From Saccharomycodes ludwigii (lineage: Eukaryota; Ascomycota; Saccharomycetes; Saccharomycodales; Saccharomycodaceae), in assembly GCF_020623625.1 (NCBI RefSeq), contig NC_060200.1, positions 2,748,001-2,812,000 of the forward strand: 64,000 bases of DNA, in the 5' to 3' direction. Each line of letters begins with the position of its first letter. The first letter of the stretch is position 1. This document shows, one piece after another, positions 19,737-30,645 of the stretch. The notes under the pieces were generated by a model. The model saw only the letters and a list, made by a program, of their open reading frames with translations, was not told the DNA's origin and searched no databases. A program made the translations under genes and the position numbers.

Positions 19737-20111
19737 ATGTAGTGTTTATATGCGTGCGTGTGTTTGCTTTATATTGTAAATATATATTATCATTTTGTTT
19801 TTTTATCTATTTATTTTTTATTTTTTTATCTTTTATTTTTTATTTTTATTTGTTTTGGTAAAGATGAGTGTTATTTTTTTTTTTTTAATGCTGCAATATC
19901 ACCGCCTTTAGTTGTGATTTTTTTATTTCTTTTCAATCGATTAAATGGATGATATATATATATTTATTTTATCTTCCTCCTCCTTTGTCCATCTCTATTT
20001 ACCTCATCTTTATTTTGCTACTATTATTTTTTTCACCATAACGAAAATAATAACGATGATAATAATAAATATGTATATGACTTGTTTATAGTAATGCTAA
20101 ATAATAGAATG

Positions 20112-20154
<43 letters not shown>

Positions 20155-20176
20155 CATTAAATAAATATATAAGTAA
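19737..20176. other. Convergent 3' region, TOM40 / INP1
   Basis: About 440 bp between convergent genes, probably holding both 3' UTRs. It includes TATTTT repeats at about 19798-19850, a TA run near 19953-19963, and an A41 run at 20112-20152, one of the longest homopolymers here. No gene was recognised. Confidence 0.65.
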
Positions 20177-21526
20177 CTAGTCTATAAATTTTTTAAATAA
20201 ATCTTCTAATTTGGTATCGTTATAAAATTCTAGTGGAACTGAAATAGACCTCCTATTTAATAATTTTCTATCAGATCTGACATTAGAAAAAGGGTCTATT
20301 ACAAAGGATGTATTATTATTATTATTATTATCGTTTAAATAATCTCTATCAATCATATCATAACTACTAAATCTTTTATTTTTTGCCTTGTTATTGTTAG
20401 AAGAGAAATTAATATCTGTTTTATTAAAAAAAGTGTTCAAAGTTCCGTTAGAAAGCTCATTATTTGTTTTCTTATATGTAATATTACTCATTGCATTTTG
20501 GAACACTTGATTTACTCTTTTATTATAGAGTAAATTTTCTTGATATTTGGAAGATGTTACCATGGAACCACTTATATCATTGCAAAATTCTTCATCTCCA
20601 GTTACTTCATAATCATCATCTGAATATAAAAACTCTTCTATTTCATCCGTTTCCAGTTCTTCTTTTACCACCGAGTATAGTTGGTAATTACAGATTTTAC
20701 TTAAAACATCAATAAATTCTAATCTCGAGGAAGTAAGCATGTCTTCAGGAAATATTAATTCCCAATACTTCAGGGTTGGTAGGGACGCAAAAAAATATAT
20801 TTGATAACGTAAATTATCTTTACTAATGTTAACGATTTTCAACTTGGGCAATATTGGATTGACTATTTTATCATTTTTCCCTAATGAGAGATAGCAACCT
20901 ATACTTATATTATTTTCATCCATAGTTTTGATCTCATAGATTTCAATCGGTTCTTCAATGACTAGGGCCTGTCGTATTTCCTTGGTCAAGCCGTGGTCTT
21001 GTGTTGTTTTTAAAGTACTACCATAACTACTGGAACTACAGTTAGTACTAGTACTACTATGATTATCACTTATTAGGGTATCATTACTCTCACTAGCTCC
21101 ATCCACACCAGATATGAATCTTGAACTGCCTAATTTTTGCTGCTGATCATACACAATATTCACTGTTACCGATGGAAACTGAAATAATGAAACCCTTTGT
21201 GCGCTCATAGGTCTTTTCCTATGTTGCAATAAGCTATTTTTCCTTGATGGTTTATTATTGCTGCTGGGTGTAACTTTATTAGGACTATCAATGGTGCTAG
21301 AACTAGATTTTTTTTTCTTTGCTGCATTAATCTTTGTTGGGGTACTATCAGTGCTTATTTTCGATAATGCTGGTTTAAAATTATGAATTTTTTTACTACT
21401 ACTGAGCATATTATATGGCGTTTTCATTTTGTTATAATAATAATTTTTTAGCTTATTATTTGTTGTGGAACTGGTATTATAAATTACAAAATTTCCCTGA
21501 TTATTGTTATTATTGGTTGATGACAT
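20177..21526 (-). CDS. INP1: Peroxisome inheritance protein Inp1
   Basis: Predicted 449 residues from the ATG at 21524-21526. Inp1 tethers peroxisomes to the mother-cell cortex in S. cerevisiae, with Pex3 as its peroxisomal anchor. The matching segments are RPMSAQRVSLFQFPSVTV, EEPIEIYEIK, a core with YLSLGKNDKIVNPILPKLKIV and KYWELIFPED, an acidic stretch (YSDDDYEVTGDEE), and the C-terminal KRFSSYDMID and LNRRSISVPLEF. The N-terminus is basic and Ser/Asn-rich, and internal Asn runs are present. The gene lies between TOM40 and PFK2, exactly like YMR204C. Confidence 0.9.
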   Translation of the reverse strand: MSSTNNNNNQGNFVIYNTSSTTNNKLKNYYYNKMKTPYNMLSSSKKIHNFKPALSKISTDSTPTKINAAKKKKSSSSTIDSPNKVTPSSNNKPSRKNSLLQHRKRPMSAQRVSLFQFPSVTVNIVYDQQQKLGSSRFISGVDGASESNDTLISDNHSSTSTNCSSSSYGSTLKTTQDHGLTKEIRQALVIEEPIEIYEIKTMDENNISIGCYLSLGKNDKIVNPILPKLKIVNISKDNLRYQIYFFASLPTLKYWELIFPEDMLTSSRLEFIDVLSKICNYQLYSVVKEELETDEIEEFLYSDDDYEVTGDEEFCNDISGSMVTSSKYQENLLYNKRVNQVFQNAMSNITYKKTNNELSNGTLNTFFNKTDINFSSNNNKAKNKRFSSYDMIDRDYLNDNNNNNNTSFVIDPFSNVRSDRKLLNRRSISVPLEFYNDTKLEDLFKKFID

Positions 21527-22236
21527 CAAAATAACTTATAAAAAATATCAATAGACTTCCGATACTTTGTTTGATACTCAAATAGAAACTTTGTTTGTCA
21601 TGTGATTCTCTGTGGATGGGGGGAGGGGGTTTATTTTTAATTTAGAAAGGTTGCAGTTATAGTTACAAAGGCAAAATGCAATACATTATAAATAGATATC
21701 AATAATGGAAAGAGAAAAGGAAAAAAGAAAGACAGAAGTAAATACGATGTTCTATTTATAACATAAACAAAACAAGTCAATGGTGCAGAAATCTAAAAGT
21801 TTTACATATAAAAGCAAAAACTGAATTTAAAAAAGAAAAAAAGAAAATAAATAAATTATATTGATATAGATTTATCATATACAATTATCGTGTTTTATTT
21901 TATTTTGTTTTGTTTTGTTTTGTTTTGTTTATCATATTTTATTTCTACCACCGCTTCCTCGTTGGGATCTATATATTCCGAAACACCGAATGTACACACT
22001 CCGGCAACCATATCCGTCAAGAAAAAAAAAGAAAAGAAAAAGAAAAAGAAAAGAAAAAAAAAAGAGAAACAAAAAATAAAATCAATCTGGATTAAACAAG
22101 TGATCTAGTCATTTAAAAAACATAATCACATACACATATATATATCTAGGATATACGTATATATAATTTTACATAAACTATAAAATATTAAAATAAAAAA
22201 TAAAAAAAAAAAAAAAATACATTAAAAATTTAAGAC
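21527..22236. other. Intergenic region, INP1 promoter and PFK2 3' end
   Basis: About 710 bp. It includes a G-rich patch (21617-21629), a TTTTG repeat at about 21900-21930, purine-rich runs (22020-22075) and a CATGTGAT motif at 21599-21606. Short plus-strand open frames here are made by the repeats and are not accepted as genes. Confidence 0.6.
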
Positions 22237-25158
22237 TTACAACTTCTTTCTACCCACTAGATGGTCAGCAATTATTCTTGTCTTTGTCCAATGAATAAAT
22301 TTAGGCATTCTCTTACTAATTTCAGCTTCGAAATCATATAATTGGTTAATAGAAGTCAAAACAACGTGCGAACCCTTGATACCCAAAACTGAAGCAGTGG
22401 CATGTAATGCAATGTCATCTGGATCGTAACAATAGTTGTCAGAACGAGCTTCAGCAATAACATCTTGGTTATTTTCAATGAAATTAACTGCTCTAATGGC
22501 TAATCTTGTACCTCTCGTTCTATCAATTGGAGATGGCAATTCACCTTGTTGAACATGACCTGGAACAGCCCCCTTACAGTCAAATTCACCTTCGGCTTCT
22601 TCGGTAATAACATCGCTCAAGTGTTCAGCATTGAAAACTTTAGAAGCGTTAATACTCTTCAAAATCAAACGACCAAATCTATTTCTACCCTTTGATAACT
22701 CAAAGTATTCACGCATTGTTTTGATATCTTGTTGTAATTGTTCTAATGATATACCCTCTTCTGGAACATAAGAAACTTGGGCACCAACAGCCATAGAGGT
22801 TAAACTAGCTAGGTAACCGCTATTACCACCTTGAACTTCAACTACAAAGGCTCTATCTCTTGTGGAAGAAGCAGATTGTTTAATCACATCACAGTATTCC
22901 ATCAAAGAGTTCAAAGCAGTGTCGGAACCCAAAGAATATTCAGAACCTGGAACATTGTTGGACAAAGTGGCTGGAATCAAAACCATTGGAATTCTAAAAG
23001 CAGGATAATTATCTCTAGCCCTTTCTAATTGATGTAAAGAAACAAAGGCTTCAAACCCACCAACAATAATCAAACCGTCAAATTGGTATTTTTGGAAATA
23101 GTAGGCAATCATACCAATATCGGCTTCTTCAGGAGTGGTTCTGTTGGTACCAATTTCGGAACCACCACGGCTTTGCCAGCCAATCATATCCAACCAATTC
23201 AAAGATCTAACGGATTCGTGTCTTGTCAAACCAGTCCAACCATTGTAAATAGCATATGGCTTGTGACCTTGAGACATACAATAGGTAGCCATAGAATAGA
23301 CTGCACTGTTCATACCTCCTGCTGGAGCACCAATATTAACAATAGCAAGTCTCAATCTCTTGTCGTGTGGCAAGTTAGGTTTGTTGTGGTCAGCACTGTT
23401 AATAGCCATAAAATTGTTCAAATGCTCAATAAACTCGGTATCTCTTAATGACATTGCCTTTTTGAAATCTTTAGCTTGGATTGCTGCAGCAACATCCTTT
23501 GTCAACTTAACAGATTCAACCAAAGACTTTCTATGAATTTGATTTTCATTGATGGCAATTAATGGAGATGGTGTTTGTGGAGTACTTTCCAGAACAGCAT
23601 CAACAGCTTCAACACCTTGCAAAGTGGCTAAAATACGATCAAAAGCAACTGGAGTACCACCTCTTTGGACGTGACCCAATATGGTGACCCTAGTGTCCAA
23701 GTGTAATCTATCAACTAAAACTTCCTTGACATCTTCAGCTTTAATTGGTGTCAAGTCAGCGGAAATAGCACCTTCGGCAACAATAACAATGGTGGTTCTT
23801 TTACCTCTGTTTCTATGTTTAGCGACAATGTCACACATTTGATCTTGCCAGTCTCTTGAGGAGGCTGGTTTTTCCGGAATCAAAATATAATCGGCAGATG
23901 TGGCAATACCAGCCATTAAGGCTAACCAACCACAGTTTCTGCCCATAACTTCAACAACAAAGGCTCTTGAGTGAGAAAAGGCAGTAGACTCAATATAATC
24001 AATGGCCGTACAAATTCTGTCTAAGGAAGAGTAAGCACCAATAGTTGCATCGGTAGTGGCCATATCGTTATCGATAGAACCAACAGTACCACAAATATTC
24101 AAGTGTTGATAAGTCTTATATTGGCCGCTGGTAATTCTGTTAGTGTCCAACAACTCCTTGATTAAAGATGGCCATTCGTGTCTGAATAAATCAGCACCAG
24201 TCAAGGAACCATCACCACCACAAACAATCAAGGCATCGACACCAGCTTCAATTAAATGCAAGGCACCTAACAATCTACCTTCTCTGGTTCTAAATTCTTT
24301 ACAACGAGCAGTACCAATATTAGTACCACCTTGACTACTCCAATCACGAACGTCATCCCAACTCATTTGTTTGATGTACTCTGGACCACCTTCAACTAAA
24401 CCAGTATAACCTTCCATGACGGCGTAGGCACGACAGCCTCTGAACAAGGCTGTTCTAACAATAGCCCTAACGTTACTGTTCATACCTGGTGCATCACCAC
24501 CTGAAGTCATAACAGCGATAGCTTTTCTGGAAGAGTCATCACCGGTAGATGACAATGGCAAGTATGGGAAAACATCGGAAGTCAATGTTTGGTGTTTAGA
24601 GATTAAATTAGAAACTGAACCAATGGAGGATAATTTGTTATCTGTAAACTTGGCGACATTGTTTGTGTTACCTGCGCTGGTTGGAGGACCTGTTGGTTTA
24701 GTGGAAATTGCATTCTTGGTGTTGGAAACACCGACCAAATTACCATTAGGGTCTAACGTGTACAATTCCATAGGGAATAAGTCACTTGGATACCCTTGGA
24801 ACTTCAAGTCTGGGTATCTAGCCAATAAAACATCCAAAAAGGTCTTGATGTTGCTAGTATTTAAAACAAAAGATTCCTTTGTACTTGTTCTCCAATCTTT
24901 GGTGTCACGAATGAAAAGCAAATCTTGATAAGTTTCATCACATTTTGCTTGTTTAACTGGATCTTCACCTTCAAAGACAATCTTAATGGAAACGGTATTA
25001 GAATCGTTCGATAAAAAGGTTGCGTTGTTTGCACTTGAATCTTTATTCAATTGGAATAAAGTTAAATAAAAGTCGATAGTAGATTCATAATTCTTGGAGG
25101 AATAAGTTCTAACAGTGTATAGCGAAGTACCGTTCACTATAGGAATGTTTTCTGTCAT
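22237..25158 (-). CDS. PFK2: 6-phosphofructokinase beta subunit Pfk2
   Basis: Predicted 973-residue ATP-dependent phosphofructokinase subunit; the eukaryotic enzyme is an alpha4-beta4 octamer catalysing the committed glycolytic step. The N-terminal fungal extension (about 1-190) is a glyoxalase-like domain (TSLYTVRTYSSKNYESTIDFY). The catalytic half follows (about 210-570) with AVMTSGGDAPGMNSNVRA, VCGGDGSLTGAD and GTVGSIDNDM. The second, regulatory half (about 600-960) contains VNIGAPAGGMNSAVYSM and IIVGGFEAF. Sequence and position (between INP1 and a YMR206W-like neighbour set) match the beta subunit, YMR205C. Codon use is regular, as for a highly expressed gene. Confidence 0.96.
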   Translation of the reverse strand: MTENIPIVNGTSLYTVRTYSSKNYESTIDFYLTLFQLNKDSSANNATFLSNDSNTVSIKIVFEGEDPVKQAKCDETYQDLLFIRDTKDWRTSTKESFVLNTSNIKTFLDVLLARYPDLKFQGYPSDLFPMELYTLDPNGNLVGVSNTKNAISTKPTGPPTSAGNTNNVAKFTDNKLSSIGSVSNLISKHQTLTSDVFPYLPLSSTGDDSSRKAIAVMTSGGDAPGMNSNVRAIVRTALFRGCRAYAVMEGYTGLVEGGPEYIKQMSWDDVRDWSSQGGTNIGTARCKEFRTREGRLLGALHLIEAGVDALIVCGGDGSLTGADLFRHEWPSLIKELLDTNRITSGQYKTYQHLNICGTVGSIDNDMATTDATIGAYSSLDRICTAIDYIESTAFSHSRAFVVEVMGRNCGWLALMAGIATSADYILIPEKPASSRDWQDQMCDIVAKHRNRGKRTTIVIVAEGAISADLTPIKAEDVKEVLVDRLHLDTRVTILGHVQRGGTPVAFDRILATLQGVEAVDAVLESTPQTPSPLIAINENQIHRKSLVESVKLTKDVAAAIQAKDFKKAMSLRDTEFIEHLNNFMAINSADHNKPNLPHDKRLRLAIVNIGAPAGGMNSAVYSMATYCMSQGHKPYAIYNGWTGLTRHESVRSLNWLDMIGWQSRGGSEIGTNRTTPEEADIGMIAYYFQKYQFDGLIIVGGFEAFVSLHQLERARDNYPAFRIPMVLIPATLSNNVPGSEYSLGSDTALNSLMEYCDVIKQSASSTRDRAFVVEVQGGNSGYLASLTSMAVGAQVSYVPEEGISLEQLQQDIKTMREYFELSKGRNRFGRLILKSINASKVFNAEHLSDVITEEAEGEFDCKGAVPGHVQQGELPSPIDRTRGTRLAIRAVNFIENNQDVIAEARSDNYCYDPDDIALHATASVLGIKGSHVVLTSINQLYDFEAEISKRMPKFIHWTKTRIIADHLVGRKKL

Positions 25159-25395
25159 TTTTATTTGGTAACTTTGTATTCTTTATTTGTTTGTATGTTG
25201 TTTGGTTTCCCAGCTGCAATGAGATAAGTTAAAGAAAAGAAAGGAAAAGCAGTTGTAAGATGACAAAAAAAAAGAAAAATGGAAAGAGATAAGACAAAAA
25301 GGAAAAGAAGAGAAAAAAGAAATTAATAACGAAAATAAAAATGTTTATGGTTGTTGTTGAAGCATAGAATGAAGGGGAAAGCAAAGGATTTAGAG

Positions 25396-25426
<31 letters not shown>

Positions 25427-26473
25427 AGTTTCCTTGAACTTGGAAGGTTTAAAAGGATGTAGATGAATGATGGTAATGGCATCCTTAAAGAGAGAACGCA
25501 GAAGGGGGAAAAAAAAGAAAAAAAAAAAACAATTTTAACCGAAGACGAGAAAATTTAAATTTTTAGGTTTTTACTTTTATAGTTTGTTAGATTAAATTTT
25601 TATAAGGTAAGAAATTCTTATTTGTTATATTGCTGATGTCTCCTTTTTTTTATTTTTTTTTTTTTTTTTGATTATGATATTCAAATGTTGTTTGCACCAC
25701 GATCTGGTTTCCTTTTTTAGTTATATTTGTAAAAGCAAAAAAAAAAAAAAAGAGAAAAAAAAGAGAAAAAGTAAGACCAAAAAATTAAAATAAAAAGAAT
25801 ATTCATTTTTATTTTTATTGGTAGTTAAATTTAAATTAGTTAAAAAAAAAAAAAAAAAAGACGAAGGCCATTATGTATTTTATTTGTACGGGTCTTTTTT
25901 AAAACGATAGAATAACATAACATGATGTAGTTTATCCTGCTGTCTGAGTGTGAACGCAGCCTTTTGCCTAAGAATTTAAGGGAAAATGAGAGAACGACAC
26001 GGCCTGTTGACTTGCTTATAACAAAATCCATTTTTTTTTTTTTTTTTTTAATCAACTATCAAAATTGTACACTTGAACCGATCCACTCATAAATCAATTC
26101 TATCTTACTCCCCCCCATCCTTAATTTATTTATTTTAGAGGAAGTTGTCTATTCTGATACGTGATCGAATAATCATAAAATAATATAAAAATAATAATAA
26201 TAATAGTGGAAGCTAAATGCAACTATATAATATATCCTAATTATACGAACGCGGAAAAAAAAAAAAAAAAAAAAAAAGAAAAATTAAACAAACCGCTTTT
26301 TTCTTTCCATTCTCTCTTTAGTCCGTACTTCAACAATAATGGTTTATATTATTTGTTATACATTTTTTTTTTTTAATATTACCACAAGGCAGCAAAGCTG
26401 AATAAATAAATAAAAAAAAGAAAAAAAAAAAACGCTAACAAACTGCGTTTGAATTTTCTTCATATACGCACTA
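25159..26473. other. Intergenic region upstream of PFK2
   Basis: About 1.3 kb between PFK2 (minus) and the 3' end of GLO1 (minus). Purine-rich DNA and several A runs (25398-25424, 25738-25752, 25842-25859, 26255-26277) dominate. One patch at 25861-26030 is less repetitive and richer in GC than its surroundings; it is listed among the findings. No gene or tRNA was recognised. Confidence 0.6.
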
Positions 26474-27457
26474 TCACAAAGTCAACCCGTATGGAACGAT
26501 TTCAATGGAATAGTTGTCGGGATCTTTAATAAAGGCCAAATTCTTCATTTTACCTTGGTTATATTTAACCCCCCATTTGATATGATCTCCATATTTTGAA
26601 TCAATTTCATTACACAACTCAGCAGGGTCCTTGCAGGAAATACAAATGTGTCCATAACCTTGCGGCTTGTCGTTCCCGTTATGATAATGAAAATCTGGTT
26701 CATTTTCAGTTCCCCAATTGTGAGTTAGTTCCAAAATCCCTTCTCTTTTCCATCTATTATTACCATTGTCTTCATTTTTTCCGTACGCTAAAAAATACGT
26801 TGTAAACTTGCCATTTGCATGCTCACTCACATCCACTAAATCCATACCTAAAACATTCTGATAAAATTGAACCGATTTCTTGGAGTCTTTAACACGAATC
26901 ATTGTGTGATTTAATTTATAACCTTCGTCGGAAAACTGAACTCCATTTCTGGAGCCGTATTGTACCAATTCAATCCAATATCCGTCTGGGTCTAAAACAA
27001 AGGCAATATCCTTTTGTCTACCATCACTTAATTTCTTTCTAAACGTGACTTTTTGTTCGTTTTCTAGGTAATCACATGTTTTCACAATATCACAACAAGA
27101 AAAACAGACATGTCCAAACCCACGGTTTGGTTCAACGTTACCGTTGTTAACTTTGAAGGTTGGATCGTTTTCAGTTCCGTAATTGTGAGTCAACTCTAAA
27201 ATACCGCTCGATTGGAAAACATCGATTTCGCCTTTAGAATTTTTCAATTTGCTTTTATTCTCATTAGTATCAAATCCTAGAAAGTATAAATCAAATTTGT
27301 ATTCTGGAAACTTGTGTTGCTTTAACAATTTCATTCCAAATTTCTTGGTATAAAATTCAACACTAACTTTAGGGTCTTTGACACGTAAACAGGTATGGTT
27401 CAAAGTTATTTTTTGCAGACTTTTGATAACATGAGGATAGTAAGAAGATGTAGCCAT
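26474..27457 (-). CDS. GLO1: Glyoxalase I (lactoylglutathione lyase)
   Basis: Predicted 327-residue monomeric two-domain glyoxalase I, converting the methylglyoxal-glutathione hemithioacetal to S-lactoylglutathione. Two glyoxalase folds are visible. The first has LNHTCLRVKDP, GILELTHNYGTE, GFGHVCFS and YWIELVQYG. The second has LNHTMIRVKDS, GILELTHNWGTE, GYGHICIS and YSIEIVPYG. These supply paired His/Glu metal ligands. Length equals the yeast enzyme (326). The position between PFK2 and PRP2 is not the S. cerevisiae context (YML004C), so it marks a rearrangement relative to that genome. Confidence 0.97.
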   Translation of the reverse strand: MATSSYYPHVIKSLQKITLNHTCLRVKDPKVSVEFYTKKFGMKLLKQHKFPEYKFDLYFLGFDTNENKSKLKNSKGEIDVFQSSGILELTHNYGTENDPTFKVNNGNVEPNRGFGHVCFSCCDIVKTCDYLENEQKVTFRKKLSDGRQKDIAFVLDPDGYWIELVQYGSRNGVQFSDEGYKLNHTMIRVKDSKKSVQFYQNVLGMDLVDVSEHANGKFTTYFLAYGKNEDNGNNRWKREGILELTHNWGTENEPDFHYHNGNDKPQGYGHICISCKDPAELCNEIDSKYGDHIKWGVKYNQGKMKNLAFIKDPDNYSIEIVPYGLTL

Positions 27458-27951
27458 TGTTGGTCTTGGTACTATTATTATATTTCTATGATCTTTAATT
27501 TTATTTGTTACATCTATAAAATTGAATTAATGCAGAAGAGTTAGAATATATTTAAAAAAAAAAAATATAATAAAATTTCATGTTAATTTAATACAATATT
27601 ATCATTATTTATAATGTAACTTTTTATTTTATTTTTAATTTTTTTTTTTTTCTCTACTTATTCCTGCCTTTTTCTCCCCTATGCATTTTTAATAAAAAAA
27701 AAAATTGATACTTCGGATTTTATAAGCGGCGATCCCCACATTTAAAAATAACAAACAGTTTTATAAATGGATATCTAAATTCCGCTAATATATACTATTT
27801 CTTATTCTCATTCTATTTTATCATACAGTTTTATTCCATACATCAAACACAACAGTTCACAAACTAGGATTTAAAAAAAAAAAAAAAAAAAAAAGTTAAG
27901 AATTATACAGAAATAATCATCCTTCGTTGCACTTTCTTCAAACCATTGCTG
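27458..27951. other. Intergenic region, GLO1 promoter and PRP2 3' end
   Basis: About 490 bp, AT-rich, with A or T runs near 27553, 27635-27651, 27697 and an A run of about 22 at 27873-27894. No motif could be assigned with confidence and no gene was seen. Confidence 0.6.
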
Positions 27952-30600
27952 TCATGATACGAAAAATTGTGGTACCATTTCTTTTAACCATTCTTCTTTA
28001 TAAACAGGTGTACAATCTCTCATGAATTCTTTAGAAGTCATAATCAATTGATGGTATAATATTATCTTGTAAGGTTTCATACCCGCAGTTTTCATTCTAC
28101 ACGAAATTAAACTTGTAGGATGTAAAACCATCGAAATGTTGGAATTGTTTTGTTGTTTGTACTGTCCATTTCTTCCTATAATTGCAATATTATTTGGAAA
28201 CCCACTAATAAAACTTTTAATAATACAACTTTCTAAGGAAATAGGAGAGCATCCTACCATATTATTACCATGTTTGTTATTTAAATCCATAATTTCACTC
28301 CTATTTTTACAATATCTCCACAATTGCTTTCTGATATTTTCCACTCTTGACATCGTTTTGCTTTGGATCTTATTAACAACACACCAACTCTTACTACAAT
28401 TATTTTCTTTCCAAGCATTGTAAATGTTCAACAATAACATATGATCACTGACAACATTGGGGAACATGCTTGCTTTGTCCAAATTTTTTTCATTACTAAA
28501 GAGTGCTTGTGTCTCATGTAGCATGGCCACTATAGTCAAAACTGGTTCCAAAACACCAAATTTATCCGCTGCAACATATAAAACTTTTAAAAAATTAGGC
28601 TCGCAAGGGAAATCATTCATTATGTACCCTAAATGTGTTATTTGTCCCTTGCTGTTCAATCCACCTAATAAATACAAATTTTCTAAACCTTTACTCAATT
28701 GTGGAATACTTGGTCTATCTAGTAATGGGAAGTCTAGCAAGTTTTTCACACCTAACGACATTAATAATAAAATAACACTGCTAATATTGGTTCTTGATAT
28801 TTCGGGCTGCGGCAACAATTCCAATTCATGTTCATAGCTCCATTTAGTAAATATTCTAAAGCATTTACCAGGACCTACACGCCCAGCTCTCCCGGCTCTT
28901 TGATCAACAGATGCTTTCGAACAAGGCACAGTTGATAACTGAGACATCCCAGTCTGCGGTATAAATGTTTTAATTTTCACAAACCCGGGATCTATTACAT
29001 ATTTAATACCATTAATGGTCAATGACGTTTCTGCAATGTTAGTGGCCAGAACTACCTTCCTATAGGCGGCAGGTGTTGGTTTAAAAATTTCTGCCTGTTG
29101 ATCCTGTGGCAAATTGCCGTAGATTGGTGTTATTAACATTGGTATGCAATTGGTATCTTGTAGTTTGCAGTTTATATCTTGTAAAATTGAATTTAGGTAC
29201 TCGATTTCATCTTGTCCCGTTAGGAAAACCAATATATCACCGGGAACAGGTTGCGATAAATGTATTTGAAAAATCGTTGTTAAAACAGCTTGTATGTAAT
29301 TTGCTTCCGGTTGCAACGTGTAATGGATATCTACCGGGAACCTCCTACCTGGTACATTGAAAAGTCGTGCACCATCAAAAAACTCAGAAAATTTCGAAGC
29401 ATTCATTGTTGCTGAAGATATTATCAACCTTAGCGGACGAAGCTGTTCATCGCCATTAACTTTATCACCAGTTAGTGGTCTGCTCTTCAATAGTTCTTTT
29501 AATAACCCTAATAATACATCTGTTGATAAAGTCCGTTCGTGTGCTTCATCTATCATGATACAATCGTATTTCAACAGTTTAGAATCCGCAAGGAATTCTC
29601 TTAATAACATACCATCGGTGACATATTTTAAAACCGTTGTTTGCTCATTACTTTTATCATCAAACCTAATGGTATATCCAACTTCTTGACCCAACTCAAC
29701 ATTCATTTCTTCACTAACCCTTTTAGCAACAGAGGTAGCTGCAACTCTACGTGGCTGTGTACAGGCAACTTTCCAATTTCTGTCCAAGACTAGGTATTGT
29801 GGTAATTGGGTCGTTTTACCGGAACCTGTTTCACCAACCACTATCAAAACTTGATTTTTATCAATAGCCTCCAATAACTGGGGTTTCATTTTAGTAATTG
29901 GTAGTTCCAAATCCTGCTTGCTTGCTGGATCATCACTGAAGTTTGCTCCTGGATCCACATTTTCATTATCTGGTGTAAAATCTATAAATGTCTCTTTATC
30001 AAACACATACTCGTATTTATCAGAACCTTTAACATATATTTCATCAGTGCTCAAATTCTGAGTCGCTTGTTTTAATTGCAATAATTCCCACTGCTCTGCT
30101 CCCTTTTTATTTAATTTATCATTAACAGTTCCAAAATTACCCTTTTCATCGGGTAAATGAAAATTTGCTTCGTATTTGGATTTGGTGACCCCTTTATCTT
30201 TATATAAAAGTGCAATTTCTTTTTGCAATTTGTATCGCTGATACCGTTGATCAGGCAAACTTTTGGAACTGTGGGTCAAATAAGGCAATTCATCTCTCTC
30301 AAATTTGTGTACAGATTCTACCAATTTTTGTAATTTCATATTTTCTTTTTTGTTCAAGTATTTTTTTTTAACCAAAACACGCAAATTGTCCAAACTTTCA
30401 TCCTGAGGAGCTTTCTGGATCTTGTCAGTTTTTTTAGTGTTTAAAATATGCGGGGTTGGCTGCTGCTTTGGTTTTTGTAGCAAATTAGGTTGTTGTGGCA
30501 ATTCATATTTGTCATTTATTTCATTAAAAACTCTTTTGACTCTTTTTTTAGCTTCACCTGTAAGACTAATAGGTGACTTTCTACCACTGCTATCAGTCAT
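27952..30600 (-). CDS. PRP2: DEAH-box pre-mRNA splicing ATPase Prp2
   Basis: Predicted 882-residue RNA-dependent ATPase that remodels the spliceosome before the first catalytic step. A lysine-rich N-terminal region (about 1-230) precedes the helicase core. Motif I is GETGSGKTT (256-264), motif Ia TQPRRVAA, motif II DEAH (351-354), motif III SAT (near 397), and motif VI QRAGRAGRVG (near 590). The winged-helix/ratchet and OB-fold regions follow, ending in the Prp2/22/43-type C-terminus with SCRMKTAGMKPYKIILYHQLI. Length matches S. cerevisiae Prp2 (876). It is divergent from URK1, as YNR011C/YNR012W are, which favours Prp2 over related Prp22, Prp16 or Prp43. Confidence 0.95.
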   Translation of the reverse strand: MTDSSGRKSPISLTGEAKKRVKRVFNEINDKYELPQQPNLLQKPKQQPTPHILNTKKTDKIQKAPQDESLDNLRVLVKKKYLNKKENMKLQKLVESVHKFERDELPYLTHSSKSLPDQRYQRYKLQKEIALLYKDKGVTKSKYEANFHLPDEKGNFGTVNDKLNKKGAEQWELLQLKQATQNLSTDEIYVKGSDKYEYVFDKETFIDFTPDNENVDPGANFSDDPASKQDLELPITKMKPQLLEAIDKNQVLIVVGETGSGKTTQLPQYLVLDRNWKVACTQPRRVAATSVAKRVSEEMNVELGQEVGYTIRFDDKSNEQTTVLKYVTDGMLLREFLADSKLLKYDCIMIDEAHERTLSTDVLLGLLKELLKSRPLTGDKVNGDEQLRPLRLIISSATMNASKFSEFFDGARLFNVPGRRFPVDIHYTLQPEANYIQAVLTTIFQIHLSQPVPGDILVFLTGQDEIEYLNSILQDINCKLQDTNCIPMLITPIYGNLPQDQQAEIFKPTPAAYRKVVLATNIAETSLTINGIKYVIDPGFVKIKTFIPQTGMSQLSTVPCSKASVDQRAGRAGRVGPGKCFRIFTKWSYEHELELLPQPEISRTNISSVILLLMSLGVKNLLDFPLLDRPSIPQLSKGLENLYLLGGLNSKGQITHLGYIMNDFPCEPNFLKVLYVAADKFGVLEPVLTIVAMLHETQALFSNEKNLDKASMFPNVVSDHMLLLNIYNAWKENNCSKSWCVVNKIQSKTMSRVENIRKQLWRYCKNRSEIMDLNNKHGNNMVGCSPISLESCIIKSFISGFPNNIAIIGRNGQYKQQNNSNISMVLHPTSLISCRMKTAGMKPYKIILYHQLIMTSKEFMRDCTPVYKEEWLKEMVPQFFVS

Positions 30601-30608
30601 ATCTGTAA

Positions 30609-30645
<37 letters not shown>

